Shown piece after piece: positions 23,244-36,931 of a stretch of 36,931 nt of DNA. Made by a program: the position numbers and the translations under genes. This DNA comes from Deltaproteobacteria bacterium (lineage in GTDB: Bacteria; JAMCPX01). Every line of letters starts with the position of its first letter. Position 1 is the stretch's first letter. Location: assembly GCA_023381995.1 (NCBI GenBank), contig JAMCVD010000053.1:1-36931 (forward strand). The letters run 5' to 3'. The notes under the pieces were generated by a model, which worked only from the letters and a program-made list of their open reading frames with translations, did not search any database and had not been told where the DNA came from.

Positions 23244-26200
23244 ATGAATAACATCAGATATTTTATTGCCTTCTTTATAGTGGTAATCGTACTGAACACC
23301 GGCTGTAGCAATAAACACAGCAATCCGCCGTCGACGACGAACACTCCCACGAACCAGACCAACACCCTGACGAAACCCTCTGCCCCATCCGATCTCCAGG
23401 CGTATGCAGGGAACGGGTCGGTCACGCTCACCTTCAGCCCTTCCACAGGCGCCACGGGGTACAATGTGTACGAGTCCTCCTTGTCCGGAGGCCCCTACAA
23501 CAGAGTGGACACGACGGCCAACGCTTATTATACCGTCCAGGGCCTGCAGAAGGGCCCGACATATTATTTCGTGGTGACGGCAGGGAACGATGCGGGGGAA
23601 AGCGGCTATTCGAACGAGGCAAGCTCTGTATCGTACATCATCACCCGCCTGTACGGCGTCGGCACCTACCCCGTGGACATAGCGATGGATGCATCCGGCA
23701 ACCTATGGGTGGCCAACTATGGGAGCGACGACGTCACGGAGTTAACCCCCTCGGGCTCCGTAGTGGGCACCTATTCCGCAGGCAATGGACCCATAGCCAT
23801 CGCAATAGACCCGTCAGGCAATGTGTGGGTGGTAAACCAGAAGAGCAACACCGTAACAGAATTGGGCCCGAATGGCTCAAGGACAGGCGACTATCCCACA
23901 GGCCAAAAGCCCGATGCCCTCGCAATAGACCTCATGGGGAACGTATGGATCGCGAACAGCGACGACAACACCGTCACTGTACTGAGCCCCTCCGGCACGA
24001 CAATCGGGACCTATCCGGCGGGCGATATGCCTGCGGCCATTGCCGTGGACAGCTCATACGACATATGGATAGCCGACTGGAGCAGCGACACGCTCTCGCA
24101 ACTGAACCGCAACGGCTCCCTGATCAGCACGTACACCTCCGGCGGTATGCCGTCCTGCATCAGACTGGACCCGTCGGGCAATATGTGGGTGACAAACTGG
24201 TGGGACGGCACGGTAACGAAGCTGGCGCTGGACGGCTCGACGATAGGCACCTACAGTACGGGTAACAGGCCGCACGGTATAGCAATAGACAGTTCCGGCA
24301 ATATTTATGTAACGAACAACTACGGCAATACCGTGTCCGTACTAACATCGGCAGGCATCACGATAGGCACGTACCCCGCGGGGAGCGGCCCAGCCGGCAT
24401 CGTCATAGACACACAGGGCAACGTCTGGGTAACAAACCAGACGGACGGCAGCCTGACGGAGCTCCTCGGCATAGCGAAAGGCACGGGGGCAGTCACCGGG
24501 ACAAAGCCCTCCCCACCCGCCAACCTTACCGCGAGCGTCAGCAGCTCTCAGGCAACGCTGAACTGGAGCGCATCCGGCAGTGCGGGAAGCTACAACGTCT
24601 ATGAGTCCACAGTGTCCGGTGGTCCATACACCATGCTCGGCTCCACGAGCAGCACAAGCTATGGCGTCACGAACCTCTCGAAAGGCACCGCATACTATTT
24701 TGTCGTAACGGCCGTAAACGCCTCTGCGGAGAGCTGGTACTCGAACGAGGTAAAGGTGATCATATATCTCTCGTCCCCTACCGGCCTTTCCGCGACGTCT
24801 GCGGACAGAGAGGTGACACTGCTCTGGAACGGGGTCCTCGGAGCGTCGGGCTATAACGTGTACACCTCCACGACCACGGGTGGGACCTACACGAAGGTGG
24901 GCGCGACCGGAGCGCTCCATTTCACCATCACGGGCCTTATCACCGGGACCACCTACTACCTTGCCGTTGCGGCCTTCAACAGCGCCGGCGAGAGCGCAAA
25001 GTCGGCAGCCGTGTCTGCAACGCCTGAATACCCGACCACCGTCCCCTCCCCGCCCGCGGGCCTCGCGGCTGTCGTAGTCAACACGGACGACGCCACCTTG
25101 ACATGGCTGCCGTCACCGGAGGCAACGAGCTACAACATCTACAACGCGCTGACAGGGGCGCTCATCAGCACCACACAGGACATAACCTACCTCGTAAAAG
25201 ACCTGACAAGGGGCAGCTCCGATTCCTTTACAGCGACCTCCGCGAATGTCCTTGGAGAGAGCGGCGCCTCTGCCGTCGTGAGCGTAACCATTATCCCGCT
25301 GTCTCCCCCGGGCCTTGCCGCCGCACCCACCAGCGGCGGAGTGACGCTCACATGGTCGAAGTCCGGCGGCGCATCGTCGTACAACATATATGAGGCCGCC
25401 CAATACGGCGGACCATACACAAAGGCAGGCTCTACGGGCACTCAGGCGTTTTCCATAGCCGGCCTGACCAATAATGCCCTCTATTACTTCGGGGTCACGG
25501 CGGCGAACAGCGCCGGGGAGAGCGAGCCCCCCTCTGTGGTCATGGCCGTGCCCGAAGAGACCCATGCCACGGGGAAAGGTCCGACGGGCATAGCCGTTGA
25601 TGCCTACGGTCACCCATGGGTCACAAACAATGCGGACGGCTCGGTGACCCTCCTGGCCGGCAACGGGAACGAAATCGGATCATTCAATGCGGGCGCACAG
25701 CCGCAGGGCATTGCGATAGACGCCGCCAACAACGTATGGGTCGTGAGCCGGTGGTACAACAGGGTCATAGAATTGAACGCGTCGGGCTCGACGCTGGCGG
25801 TCTGCAACACAGGCTTCTTGCCGGAAGACATAACGATAGACGCGTCCGGCAATCTGTGGGTCGTGAACAACGGCAACGATAACGTCACGGTCCTGGGCCC
25901 CGCATGCGCCGCGATAGGGACGTACTCGGCGGGCCTCGAGCCCGACGCCATCGCCATAGACGGGTCTGGGAATGCATGGATCGCGGACGAGGCAGGCAAC
26001 AGCGTAACAAAACTGGGTCCGTCCGGCTCTGTGGCCGGGACATTCTCCACAGGCACCATGCCCGATGCGATAGCCGTAGATCCTTCGGGCAACGTCTGGG
26101 TAACAAACTGGTGGGACAACACCGTAACGAAGCTCTCTCCCACAGGCTCCCCGACAGGGACATACAGGACGGGCAACGGGCCCGCACGGATAGCGATCGA

Positions 26201-26432
26201 TGCAAACGGTAATGTCTGGGTCACGAACGAGAAAGGAAATACCGTAAGCGAACTGGCGCCTGACGGGTCTCTGGTGAAAACATACTTCGTGAGCCTTTCC
26301 CCGACAGGCATAGCCATCGATGCGGCTGGCAACGTCTGGGTGGCAAACTCGGGTGCCGATAATGTCACCAAAATGAGCGGGGTAACCACGGGCCCGCAGT
26401 ATTTCCCGGTAAAAGGCCCCCAGTTCCCATAG
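23244..26432 (+). CDS. Lipoprotein with two seven-repeat beta-propellers and five fibronectin type III domains
   Basis: The 1062-residue protein starts with a lipoprotein-like signal (hydrophobic to residue 17, LNTGC with Cys21; Asn at -3 is unusual). After a Thr/Asn/Pro linker comes FN3 domain 1 (about 40-130). A Vgb/NHL-like propeller follows (about 135-410) of seven repeats of about 41 residues, each with P..IAID..GN.WV.N....TVT.L. Four FN3 domains (about 420-772) are next. A second propeller (about 774-1044) also has seven repeats. ATG 23244 is chosen for its AGGAGGG and signal peptide. An extracytoplasmic binding or adhesion scaffold is likely; the Vgb lyase active site was not identified, so an enzyme function is not claimed. 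It stands alone before the PilZ gene. Confidence 0.9.
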   Translation: MNNIRYFIAFFIVVIVLNTGCSNKHSNPPSTTNTPTNQTNTLTKPSAPSDLQAYAGNGSVTLTFSPSTGATGYNVYESSLSGGPYNRVDTTANAYYTVQGLQKGPTYYFVVTAGNDAGESGYSNEASSVSYIITRLYGVGTYPVDIAMDASGNLWVANYGSDDVTELTPSGSVVGTYSAGNGPIAIAIDPSGNVWVVNQKSNTVTELGPNGSRTGDYPTGQKPDALAIDLMGNVWIANSDDNTVTVLSPSGTTIGTYPAGDMPAAIAVDSSYDIWIADWSSDTLSQLNRNGSLISTYTSGGMPSCIRLDPSGNMWVTNWWDGTVTKLALDGSTIGTYSTGNRPHGIAIDSSGNIYVTNNYGNTVSVLTSAGITIGTYPAGSGPAGIVIDTQGNVWVTNQTDGSLTELLGIAKGTGAVTGTKPSPPANLTASVSSSQATLNWSASGSAGSYNVYESTVSGGPYTMLGSTSSTSYGVTNLSKGTAYYFVVTAVNASAESWYSNEVKVIIYLSSPTGLSATSADREVTLLWNGVLGASGYNVYTSTTTGGTYTKVGATGALHFTITGLITGTTYYLAVAAFNSAGESAKSAAVSATPEYPTTVPSPPAGLAAVVVNTDDATLTWLPSPEATSYNIYNALTGALISTTQDITYLVKDLTRGSSDSFTATSANVLGESGASAVVSVTIIPLSPPGLAAAPTSGGVTLTWSKSGGASSYNIYEAAQYGGPYTKAGSTGTQAFSIAGLTNNALYYFGVTAANSAGESEPPSVVMAVPEETHATGKGPTGIAVDAYGHPWVTNNADGSVTLLAGNGNEIGSFNAGAQPQGIAIDAANNVWVVSRWYNRVIELNASGSTLAVCNTGFLPEDITIDASGNLWVVNNGNDNVTVLGPACAAIGTYSAGLEPDAIAIDGSGNAWIADEAGNSVTKLGPSGSVAGTFSTGTMPDAIAVDPSGNVWVTNWWDNTVTKLSPTGSPTGTYRTGNGPARIAIDANGNVWVTNEKGNTVSELAPDGSLVKTYFVSLSPTGIAIDAAGNVWVANSGADNVTKMSGVTTGPQYFPVKGPQFP

Positions 26433-26497
26433 ACTTCGCTGTCAGACGGTGCTTTCGGATTCTTCACTGCGGCGCGGCAGGGAGGGGCATAATTTTC

Positions 26498-26893
26498 TTG
26501 TTGCAAATCGCCTTCTGGTATGGCATAGATAATGGTATGCTGCCGTACCAGAACAAGAGAAGAAGCGAAAGGATAAAGGCCAAGATCAGGATAAACTGCA
26601 AGGGCCAAGGTATCTTTTTTTCCGATTTTACGAGGGACATCGGCCTCCATGGTATAGGTATCGAGGCCGTCACATTGATCGAGAACGGGACAATCGTGGA
26701 GCTCTACTTCAGCCTGCCCGACGAGACCGAGCCCATCGTCGCGAAGGGGAAGGTGATCTGGTCGGACATCAAGCGCTCCGAGAGCGGAGAGGACAACATG
26801 AACGTCGTGCTGGGCATCGAGTTCCAGGAGATCGCTGAGGTGCATACCAACAGGTTGTTCTCGTTTATAGACAACAACGTCGTCAAGGAGTAA
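26498..26893 (+). CDS. PilZ-domain protein, putative c-di-GMP receptor
   Basis: The 131-residue protein is a single PilZ domain. The c-di-GMP-binding RXXXR-type element is RRSER (about residues 21-25 from the TTG start). The second element reads TRDIGLHGIGIEA, close to the D/NXSXXG pattern, though the usual Ser is Gly. It may thus bind c-di-GMP with altered affinity. The start is either TTG 26498 (GGAGGGG 10 bases upstream) or ATG 26537 (no Shine-Dalgarno); both leave the domain whole. GTG of gmd follows 3 bases after the stop, so it probably belongs to the glycan operon and could control export or synthesis in response to c-di-GMP. Confidence 0.82.
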   Translation: MLQIAFWYGIDNGMLPYQNKRRSERIKAKIRINCKGQGIFFSDFTRDIGLHGIGIEAVTLIENGTIVELYFSLPDETEPIVAKGKVIWSDIKRSESGEDNMNVVLGIEFQEIAEVHTNRLFSFIDNNVVKE

Positions 26894-26896
26894 ATA

Positions 26897-29912
<3,016 letters not shown>

Positions 29913-30842
29913 ATGCAGCCGAAAGTAAGCATAATCATACCTACCTACAACAGGGCAAGGTATCTGGACAAAACGATAAAGAGCGCGCTTGCACAGACAT
30001 TCGAGGACTTCGAGCTGATCATCGTAGACGACGGCTCCACGGATGACAGCAGGCAGGTGATCGATCCATACCTTTCGGACCCGAGGGTACGATACATCTA
30101 TCAGGAAAACAGGGAGCGCTGTGCCGCAAGAAACAACGGGCTGAGGAATTCGAGGGGGAGATACATAGCCCTGCTCGACTCGGACGACCTCTGGCTGCCG
30201 GACCATCTCGAGTCGTGCCTGAAGAGGGCAAGGGAAATAGACAAGCCGGCCCTCATCTTCAGTAACAGCCTCGTAATCGATCAAAACGACAGGATAATCT
30301 CCAGGCTCTACAGGAGGGTGCACGAAGGGCATGTCATGGACGAGATCGTAAAGAGGCTCGCCAGCGATTTCTCGCCTTCCGCGAGCTTCATCCCGAAGAC
30401 GATATTCGACGACGTCGGCTACTTCCTCGAAGCGGAGGACTTCTCCGCCGGCGAGGACACGGAAAGATGGATCTGCATCGCCAACAAATACCCTTTCTTC
30501 TCCACCCACAGATTCACCGTGCTCTACCGCGCCAACACCCAGAGTGACATCGATGGTGCGGCGAACGCGGAAAAGACCCTCAGGAGACTGATAGACATAC
30601 TCCTGGCAAACAAGACCCTGCCCGCGGCCCGGATAGAGAGACTGATCCATAGATGGCAATACACGACCTTTGCGGACGTCTATTGTCATTTCGGTGATAT
30701 GAAGCGGGCGAGGAGCTACCTCTATCGGGCGATAAAAAGAAACAAAGGCCAGTTGTTCGAGCCGAGGTGGTGGTGGGTCCTTTTGAAAAGTATTATGGGA
30801 AAAGCCATGATAAGAAGGCTAAAAGGCATAGTCCGATCATGA
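29913..30842 (+). CDS. Family 2 glycosyltransferase
   Basis: The 309-residue GT-A enzyme opens with VSIIIPTYNRARYLDKTI and has LIIVDDGSTDDS, then ARNNGLRNSRGRYIALLDSDDLW with the metal-binding Asp-Ser-Asp. The C-terminal third lacks membrane helices but has a HepT-unrelated basic tail. Its ATG follows the previous stop directly and its stop overlaps the fucosyltransferase start (ATGA). It would add one sugar to the lipid-linked glycan; which one is unknown. Confidence 0.88.
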   Translation: MQPKVSIIIPTYNRARYLDKTIKSALAQTFEDFELIIVDDGSTDDSRQVIDPYLSDPRVRYIYQENRERCAARNNGLRNSRGRYIALLDSDDLWLPDHLESCLKRAREIDKPALIFSNSLVIDQNDRIISRLYRRVHEGHVMDEIVKRLASDFSPSASFIPKTIFDDVGYFLEAEDFSAGEDTERWICIANKYPFFSTHRFTVLYRANTQSDIDGAANAEKTLRRLIDILLANKTLPAARIERLIHRWQYTTFADVYCHFGDMKRARSYLYRAIKRNKGQLFEPRWWWVLLKSIMGKAMIRRLKGIVRS

Positions 30843-31858
30843 GGAAGGCTACATTTTTTACCGACAAGCACTATCTGGACAACAGACAGTTCGATACATC
30901 CGAGAAGGTAAGGGACAACTGTCTCTATATGTTCTATCTCCTGAAGGCCGGCTTCGAAAGGATCGGGGTAGATCTGAGCACTCAGGATATCAATGCGCCC
31001 TCGCACGCCGAATTCATCATATACAACGAGATGCCCGATGCCGGGGAAGAGACCGTCCATGAGAAGGACAATTATCTGCTCATGATGGAATCAAAGATAG
31101 AAAGGATGGACAACTGGGATCTGAAAAGGCATACCCACTTCAGGAGGATCTTTACGTGTTTCGACGAGCTCGTGGACAACGAAAGGTATATAAAAATAAA
31201 CTACGGCCAGAAGATCCCCGATACCGTCGACTTCGACACAGGGGGAAGGGAGAAGCTCTGCACCATGATAGCAGGCCATAAGTTGAAGAGGCACCCATTG
31301 GAGCTTTACTCGGAAAGAGTAAAGGCGATACGGTGGTTTGAGAGCCATCACCCGGACGACTTCGACCTCTACGGAATGGGCTGGGACATGCATTATTTCC
31401 AGGGACCGTTCAGGAAGCTGAACACCGAAAGGTTCGTCATGCCCGTGCTGCTGAGGAAGCTCCTGGCCCCGGACTTCAAAAGTTACAGGGGGCCCGTCAG
31501 GTCGAAGAATGAGACCCTGAGGAAATACAGGTTCGCCATCTGCTATGAAAACGCAAGAGACGTGCCGGGGTACATAACGGAAAAGATATTCGACTGCTTC
31601 TTTGCCGGGTGTATCCCCATATATCTGGGCGCACCCAATGTGACCGACTACATACCGGAGACCGCCTTTATAGACAAACGCAACTTCAAGACCTACGAAG
31701 AGCTCTACCGATACATAAAGGGAATGGGTGAGGAGACCTACAGGGGCTATGGAGCGGCCATACAGGACTTCGTCAGGAGTGGGAAAATCCACCCCTTCAG
31801 TGCCGGGAACTTCGCAAAAACCATTATAGACATTGTCCTGTCGGACCGCCACTCCTGA
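30839..31858 (+). CDS. GT10-family (alpha-1,3/1,4-) fucosyltransferase
   Basis: The 339-residue protein has the GT10 donor-binding region: YRFAICYENARDVPGY, then ITEKIFDCFFAGCIPIYLG, APNVTDYIPETAFID. GT10 enzymes transfer L-fucose from GDP-fucose, often to GlcNAc in Lewis-type structures. The upstream gmd and fcl genes make the donor, so the assignment is well supported by context. The open frame extends back to 30767, but ATG 30839 overlaps the GT2 stop. It is the last gene of the plus-strand block; a GT4 gene on the other strand follows 17 bases later. The acceptor sugar is not known. Confidence 0.9.
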   Translation: MRKATFFTDKHYLDNRQFDTSEKVRDNCLYMFYLLKAGFERIGVDLSTQDINAPSHAEFIIYNEMPDAGEETVHEKDNYLLMMESKIERMDNWDLKRHTHFRRIFTCFDELVDNERYIKINYGQKIPDTVDFDTGGREKLCTMIAGHKLKRHPLELYSERVKAIRWFESHHPDDFDLYGMGWDMHYFQGPFRKLNTERFVMPVLLRKLLAPDFKSYRGPVRSKNETLRKYRFAICYENARDVPGYITEKIFDCFFAGCIPIYLGAPNVTDYIPETAFIDKRNFKTYEELYRYIKGMGEETYRGYGAAIQDFVRSGKIHPFSAGNFAKTIIDIVLSDRHS

Positions 31859-31875
31859 CGGCGGCGAAGCCAGGG

Positions 31876-33012
31876 CTACACCAGCGCTTTATAGACGTCA
31901 AGCGTCTTGCCCGCGGCTATGTCCCAGCCGAATTCTTTCTCCCGACGGTACCCGGACGCGATAAGCCTGTTCCTCAATCCGGTATCGAACAGTACCTTCT
32001 CGAGTACGTCGATGAGCGCATGCTCGTCGTCCGGATCGAATAAAATGCCGGCATCTCCGACGACCTCCGGCATAGAAGCCCTGTTGCTTGCAATGACCGG
32101 ACACCCGTAGTGCATCGCCTCAAGCAGAGGCAGCCCGAACCCCTCGTACAGGGACGGGAACACAAGCACCTGTGCATATCTGTATAGATTACACAGGGTA
32201 GAGTCATCGCCGTTTATGTGCCGTATCCTTTCGGAGACCCCGAGCCTTTCCATCTCCTCTGCCTCCGCTCCGGCCGACACCTCGCCGGCAAACGTCACAA
32301 GCCCGAACTGCTCATTGATACGCTTACTCGTACCGTACGCCTTCAAGAGTATCCTGAAGTTCTTATACCCGCCCCGCCCACCTACATAGAGTATGTACGG
32401 CTCATCAATGAGGGGCATTTCCCTGACCTCCGCAGTGAGGGAATTGGCGAGATATATAACCTTTATCTTTCTCTCCTCAACACCGAGGGTGTCCATCAGG
32501 TCCTTCTTTGTCGAATGGGAGATAGCTATCACGATGTCCGCGTCTCGTATGGTCGTGGCCTTGTCCTTTATCGTGTCGTCCCTGAAAACCCGGAACCTGC
32601 GCGACGACCGACCGGACAGGAACAGCTCATGGATCATGTCGAAGACGGTAACGACCTGAGCGGCCCTTATGGGGGGCCTATGCGAATAGTAGTACGTCGG
32701 ATGGTATATGTCGTATCCGGATTTGAGCTTCGAGAAGCTCAAAAACGACAATTCGTTGACTATGTCAAACAAAAAAAAACTTTTGGGAAAATACGGGATC
32801 TCTTTGCCCACTACCGAGATGTTCTTGCCATGGATAGACTTTATGCCATACTTGTTCTGATATAAGCCTCCGAATACGGTCGCATCGATATTGCTTGAAT
32901 GGACGTTGTGCCTTATAATCTCGTAAAAATACCTCGAGACACCGCCGTACCTCTGCAGCTCCCATGCCCTATAATCGTACAAGACTTTAATCACCCGATC
33001 ACGATATATCAC
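31876..33012 (-). CDS. Family 4 glycosyltransferase
   Basis: The 378-residue GT-B enzyme begins with VLYDYRAWELQRYGGVSRYFYE, where the glycine-rich acceptor loop follows the first strand. In the C-terminal half are YILYVGGRGGYKN and the donor motif VFPSLYEGFGLPLLEAMHYGCPVIAS, cited in two parts: SLYEGFGLPLLEAM and GCPVIAS. This is the WbaZ/mannosyltransferase-like group. The start is GTG at 33012 or, giving MIKVLYDYRAW, GTG at 32994; neither has a strong Shine-Dalgarno. It is convergent with the fucosyltransferase gene and divergent from the next GT2. A GDP-sugar is a reasonable donor guess from the neighbours. Confidence 0.88.
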   Translation of the reverse strand: MIYRDRVIKVLYDYRAWELQRYGGVSRYFYEIIRHNVHSSNIDATVFGGLYQNKYGIKSIHGKNISVVGKEIPYFPKSFFLFDIVNELSFLSFSKLKSGYDIYHPTYYYSHRPPIRAAQVVTVFDMIHELFLSGRSSRRFRVFRDDTIKDKATTIRDADIVIAISHSTKKDLMDTLGVEERKIKVIYLANSLTAEVREMPLIDEPYILYVGGRGGYKNFRILLKAYGTSKRINEQFGLVTFAGEVSAGAEAEEMERLGVSERIRHINGDDSTLCNLYRYAQVLVFPSLYEGFGLPLLEAMHYGCPVIASNRASMPEVVGDAGILFDPDDEHALIDVLEKVLFDTGLRNRLIASGYRREKEFGWDIAAGKTLDVYKALV

Positions 33013-33147
33013 CGTGCCATTAGCTTCAAGCTTTTTCAGCCACGCTTGTACATTGGGATCATTCCGTGATAGCTTGATCCGGTGGTAGCAGCATGCCCGA
33101 AAAGACAGGAGAGCTATAAATTCATTTTGGGGGCCATTGAGAGTGCC

Positions 33148-34137
33148 ATGAACGAAACAGACGATCTATCGAAAGATTTACCGATCATCTCTATAATCAT
33201 AGTTGCTTACAATACGAAAGAAGAGACACTGAGCTGCATACAATCCATCCAGGACAAAATCGACATCAAGGAGACGCCCTATGAGGTCATTGTATCAGAC
33301 AACGGCTCCACAGACGGTGGTCCAGACGCTGTCAGGGAAAGGTTCCCCTGGGTAGAGGTCATGGAGAACAACGCAAACATCGGCTTTGGAAAGGCAAACA
33401 ACAGGGCTGCCGCCAACGCAGCAGGCGACGTCCTCTTCTTCCTGAATCCGGACACGCTCGTCGTAAACGATATAGGAGGGATGGCGGACTACATCAGGCA
33501 GCACAGGAAGGTCGGGGCATTGAACCCATTGATAGTGGACGCGAAAGGTGGGTTCAAAGACAGCTTCGATAATTACAAAATCTCGTCGTATCTTGCTTTC
33601 AAGCTCATCAATCTGTCATTTCCCTGGCCCTTTTTCAGACTATGGGGCAAAAGACACCAGAGAAATATCCTGACCATGGAAGTGTTCGGGACGGAAAGGT
33701 TTTACGGCTGCGCTTTTCTCATGAGAAAAGATACGTTCGCCGAGATCGGACACTTTGACGAAAATCTCTTCATGTATTATGAGGAAGAAGACGTCTCTTT
33801 CAGGTTGAAAAGACGTGGGTACACCTGCTGTATCTATCCGAAGTCAATGGTAATACATGTGGGCCTTAAAACAGACAGAGGCGAAAGCGGGCATCCCTTC
33901 ACTGACCGAGATCAAAGGATGTGGGCATCGGAAAGACACCTGTTAAAAAAACATTTCCCCCATACATGGGCCATACGCTACCTGCTGGATATCGGTATTA
34001 CTATCCGTGCATCGGTTAGATTAGTCTTAAAGAGACTGAGCGGTAAAGGGGAAGCTGGAAATTTTAATGACATAATTTGCAACTGCACAAGACGGATAAG
34101 GCTTGCATTTTCCGTTTTAACCAGAAAAATGCAATAG
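33148..34137 (+). CDS. Family 2 glycosyltransferase, rhamnosyltransferase-like (WbbL group)
   Basis: The 329-residue GT-A enzyme shows ISIIIVAYNTKEETLSCI, VIVSDNGSTDGG, NIGFGKANNRAA and LFFLNPDTLV, then GCAFLMRKDTFAEIGHFDE and YYEEEDVSFRLKRRGY, all typical of WbbL-type rhamnosyltransferases. The open frame reaches back to GTG 33082, but ATG 33148 begins just before the catalytic domain. It lies alone between the GT4 gene and the rRNA operon and is the last protein gene here. A weak hairpin with a T-run lies about 60 bases after it. Confidence 0.87.
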   Translation: MNETDDLSKDLPIISIIIVAYNTKEETLSCIQSIQDKIDIKETPYEVIVSDNGSTDGGPDAVRERFPWVEVMENNANIGFGKANNRAAANAAGDVLFFLNPDTLVVNDIGGMADYIRQHRKVGALNPLIVDAKGGFKDSFDNYKISSYLAFKLINLSFPWPFFRLWGKRHQRNILTMEVFGTERFYGCAFLMRKDTFAEIGHFDENLFMYYEEEDVSFRLKRRGYTCCIYPKSMVIHVGLKTDRGESGHPFTDRDQRMWASERHLLKKHFPHTWAIRYLLDIGITIRASVRLVLKRLSGKGEAGNFNDIICNCTRRIRLAFSVLTRKMQ

Positions 34138-34197
34138 GGAAGTTTGCTCATTCGTTCGGGGGTAACCATGCGGTGCATGGGTCGCGCGATCCACCTG

Positions 34198-34214
34198 AGC
34201 TCTACGAGCTTTTT
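34198..34214 (+). terminator. Weak terminator after the GT2 gene
   Basis: AGCTC (34198-34202) and GAGCT (34206-34210) form a 5-bp stem with a 3-base loop, followed by a T-run. Short but in the right place for the plus-strand gene. Confidence 0.35.
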
Positions 34215-34255
34215 ATCATAAGGGATGGTATAGTCCTCTTTCTGGTTTTAATGAG

Positions 34256-34294
34256 GAAATAAAAAGCCCCGCCGGCCATACTATGGGGCGGGGC
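34256..34294 (-). terminator. Rho-independent terminator of the rRNA operon
   Basis: GCCCCGCC (34266-34273) pairs with GGCGGGGC (34287-34294) over 8 bp. On the minus strand the hairpin is followed by TTTTTATTT. It lies just beyond the 3' end of 5S rRNA, so it ends the rRNA operon. Confidence 0.85.
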
Positions 34295-34301
34295 ATAAAA
34301 T

Positions 34302-34417
<116 letters not shown>

Positions 34418-34447
34418 AAAAATAGCAATTGAATATATAAAATCCAG

Positions 34448-36931
<2,484 letters not shown>

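Noticed and set aside
23640-26380. Regular repeats of about 123 bases, considered as a CRISPR or satellite array
   Set aside because: They are codon-periodic and encode propeller blades of about 41 residues.
34141-34200. tRNA-like segment with GTTCGGGGG and a CATGC-GCATG hairpin before the rRNA terminator
   Set aside because: It cannot be folded into a cloverleaf with acceptor and anticodon stems.

Overview
This 36.9 kb window reads as chromosomal DNA of an anaerobic or microaerophilic Gram-negative bacterium. Supporting signs are a membrane-anchored multiheme cytochrome c, a heme-binding diguanylate cyclase, a menaquinone-type UbiA prenyltransferase, a lipoprotein, O-antigen/surface-glycan genes, and moderately high GC with frequent AGG (Arg) and ATA (Ile) codons. 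Nitrospirota or a deltaproteobacterial lineage (Desulfobacterota) would fit, but this is inference from gene content; the partial 23S rRNA could settle it.

Left part (1-4980, minus strand): a compact riboflavin operon ribD-ribE-ribBA-ribH-nusB, followed by a stand-alone peptidase M17 N-terminal domain protein and fabH, which runs off the window. Then (plus strand) come an NADPH:quinone-reductase-like MDR protein (5109-6053), a 12-heme NapC/NirT-type cytochrome (6127-7515), and a sensor diguanylate cyclase with a periplasmic CXXCH (7580-9466). That gene is translationally coupled to an aromatic amino acid operon pheA-hisC-tyrA, in which every junction is an ATGA overlap.

Middle part (12540-21334): a minus-strand pair (UbiA/MqnP-like prenyltransferase and an O-antigen ligase-like membrane protein) and purC. 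On the plus strand lie an MBL-fold hydrolase, an acetyl-CoA-synthetase-like enzyme, an RRM RNA-binding protein, a GlcF/LutA-like Fe-S protein and a family 2 glycosyltransferase. The interval 21335-23243 is AT-richer and gene-poor. It holds a type VII MntA-HepT (nucleotidyltransferase/HEPN) toxin-antitoxin pair lying between two direct copies of a dispersed repeat; a third copy lies at 14671-14757.

Right part (23244-34137): a 1062-residue lipoprotein with two seven-repeat beta-propellers separated by four fibronectin III domains, then a PilZ protein, GDP-mannose 4,6-dehydratase, GDP-L-fucose synthase, a CgeB-like glycosyltransferase, a GT2, a GT10 fucosyltransferase, an opposing GT4 and another GT2. 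Together they look like a fucose-containing surface-glycan locus, possibly tuned by c-di-GMP through the PilZ protein. The window ends in the 3' part of an rRNA operon on the minus strand (terminator, 5S, and about 2.5 kb of 23S). No tRNA, CRISPR array or intact insertion sequence was found.
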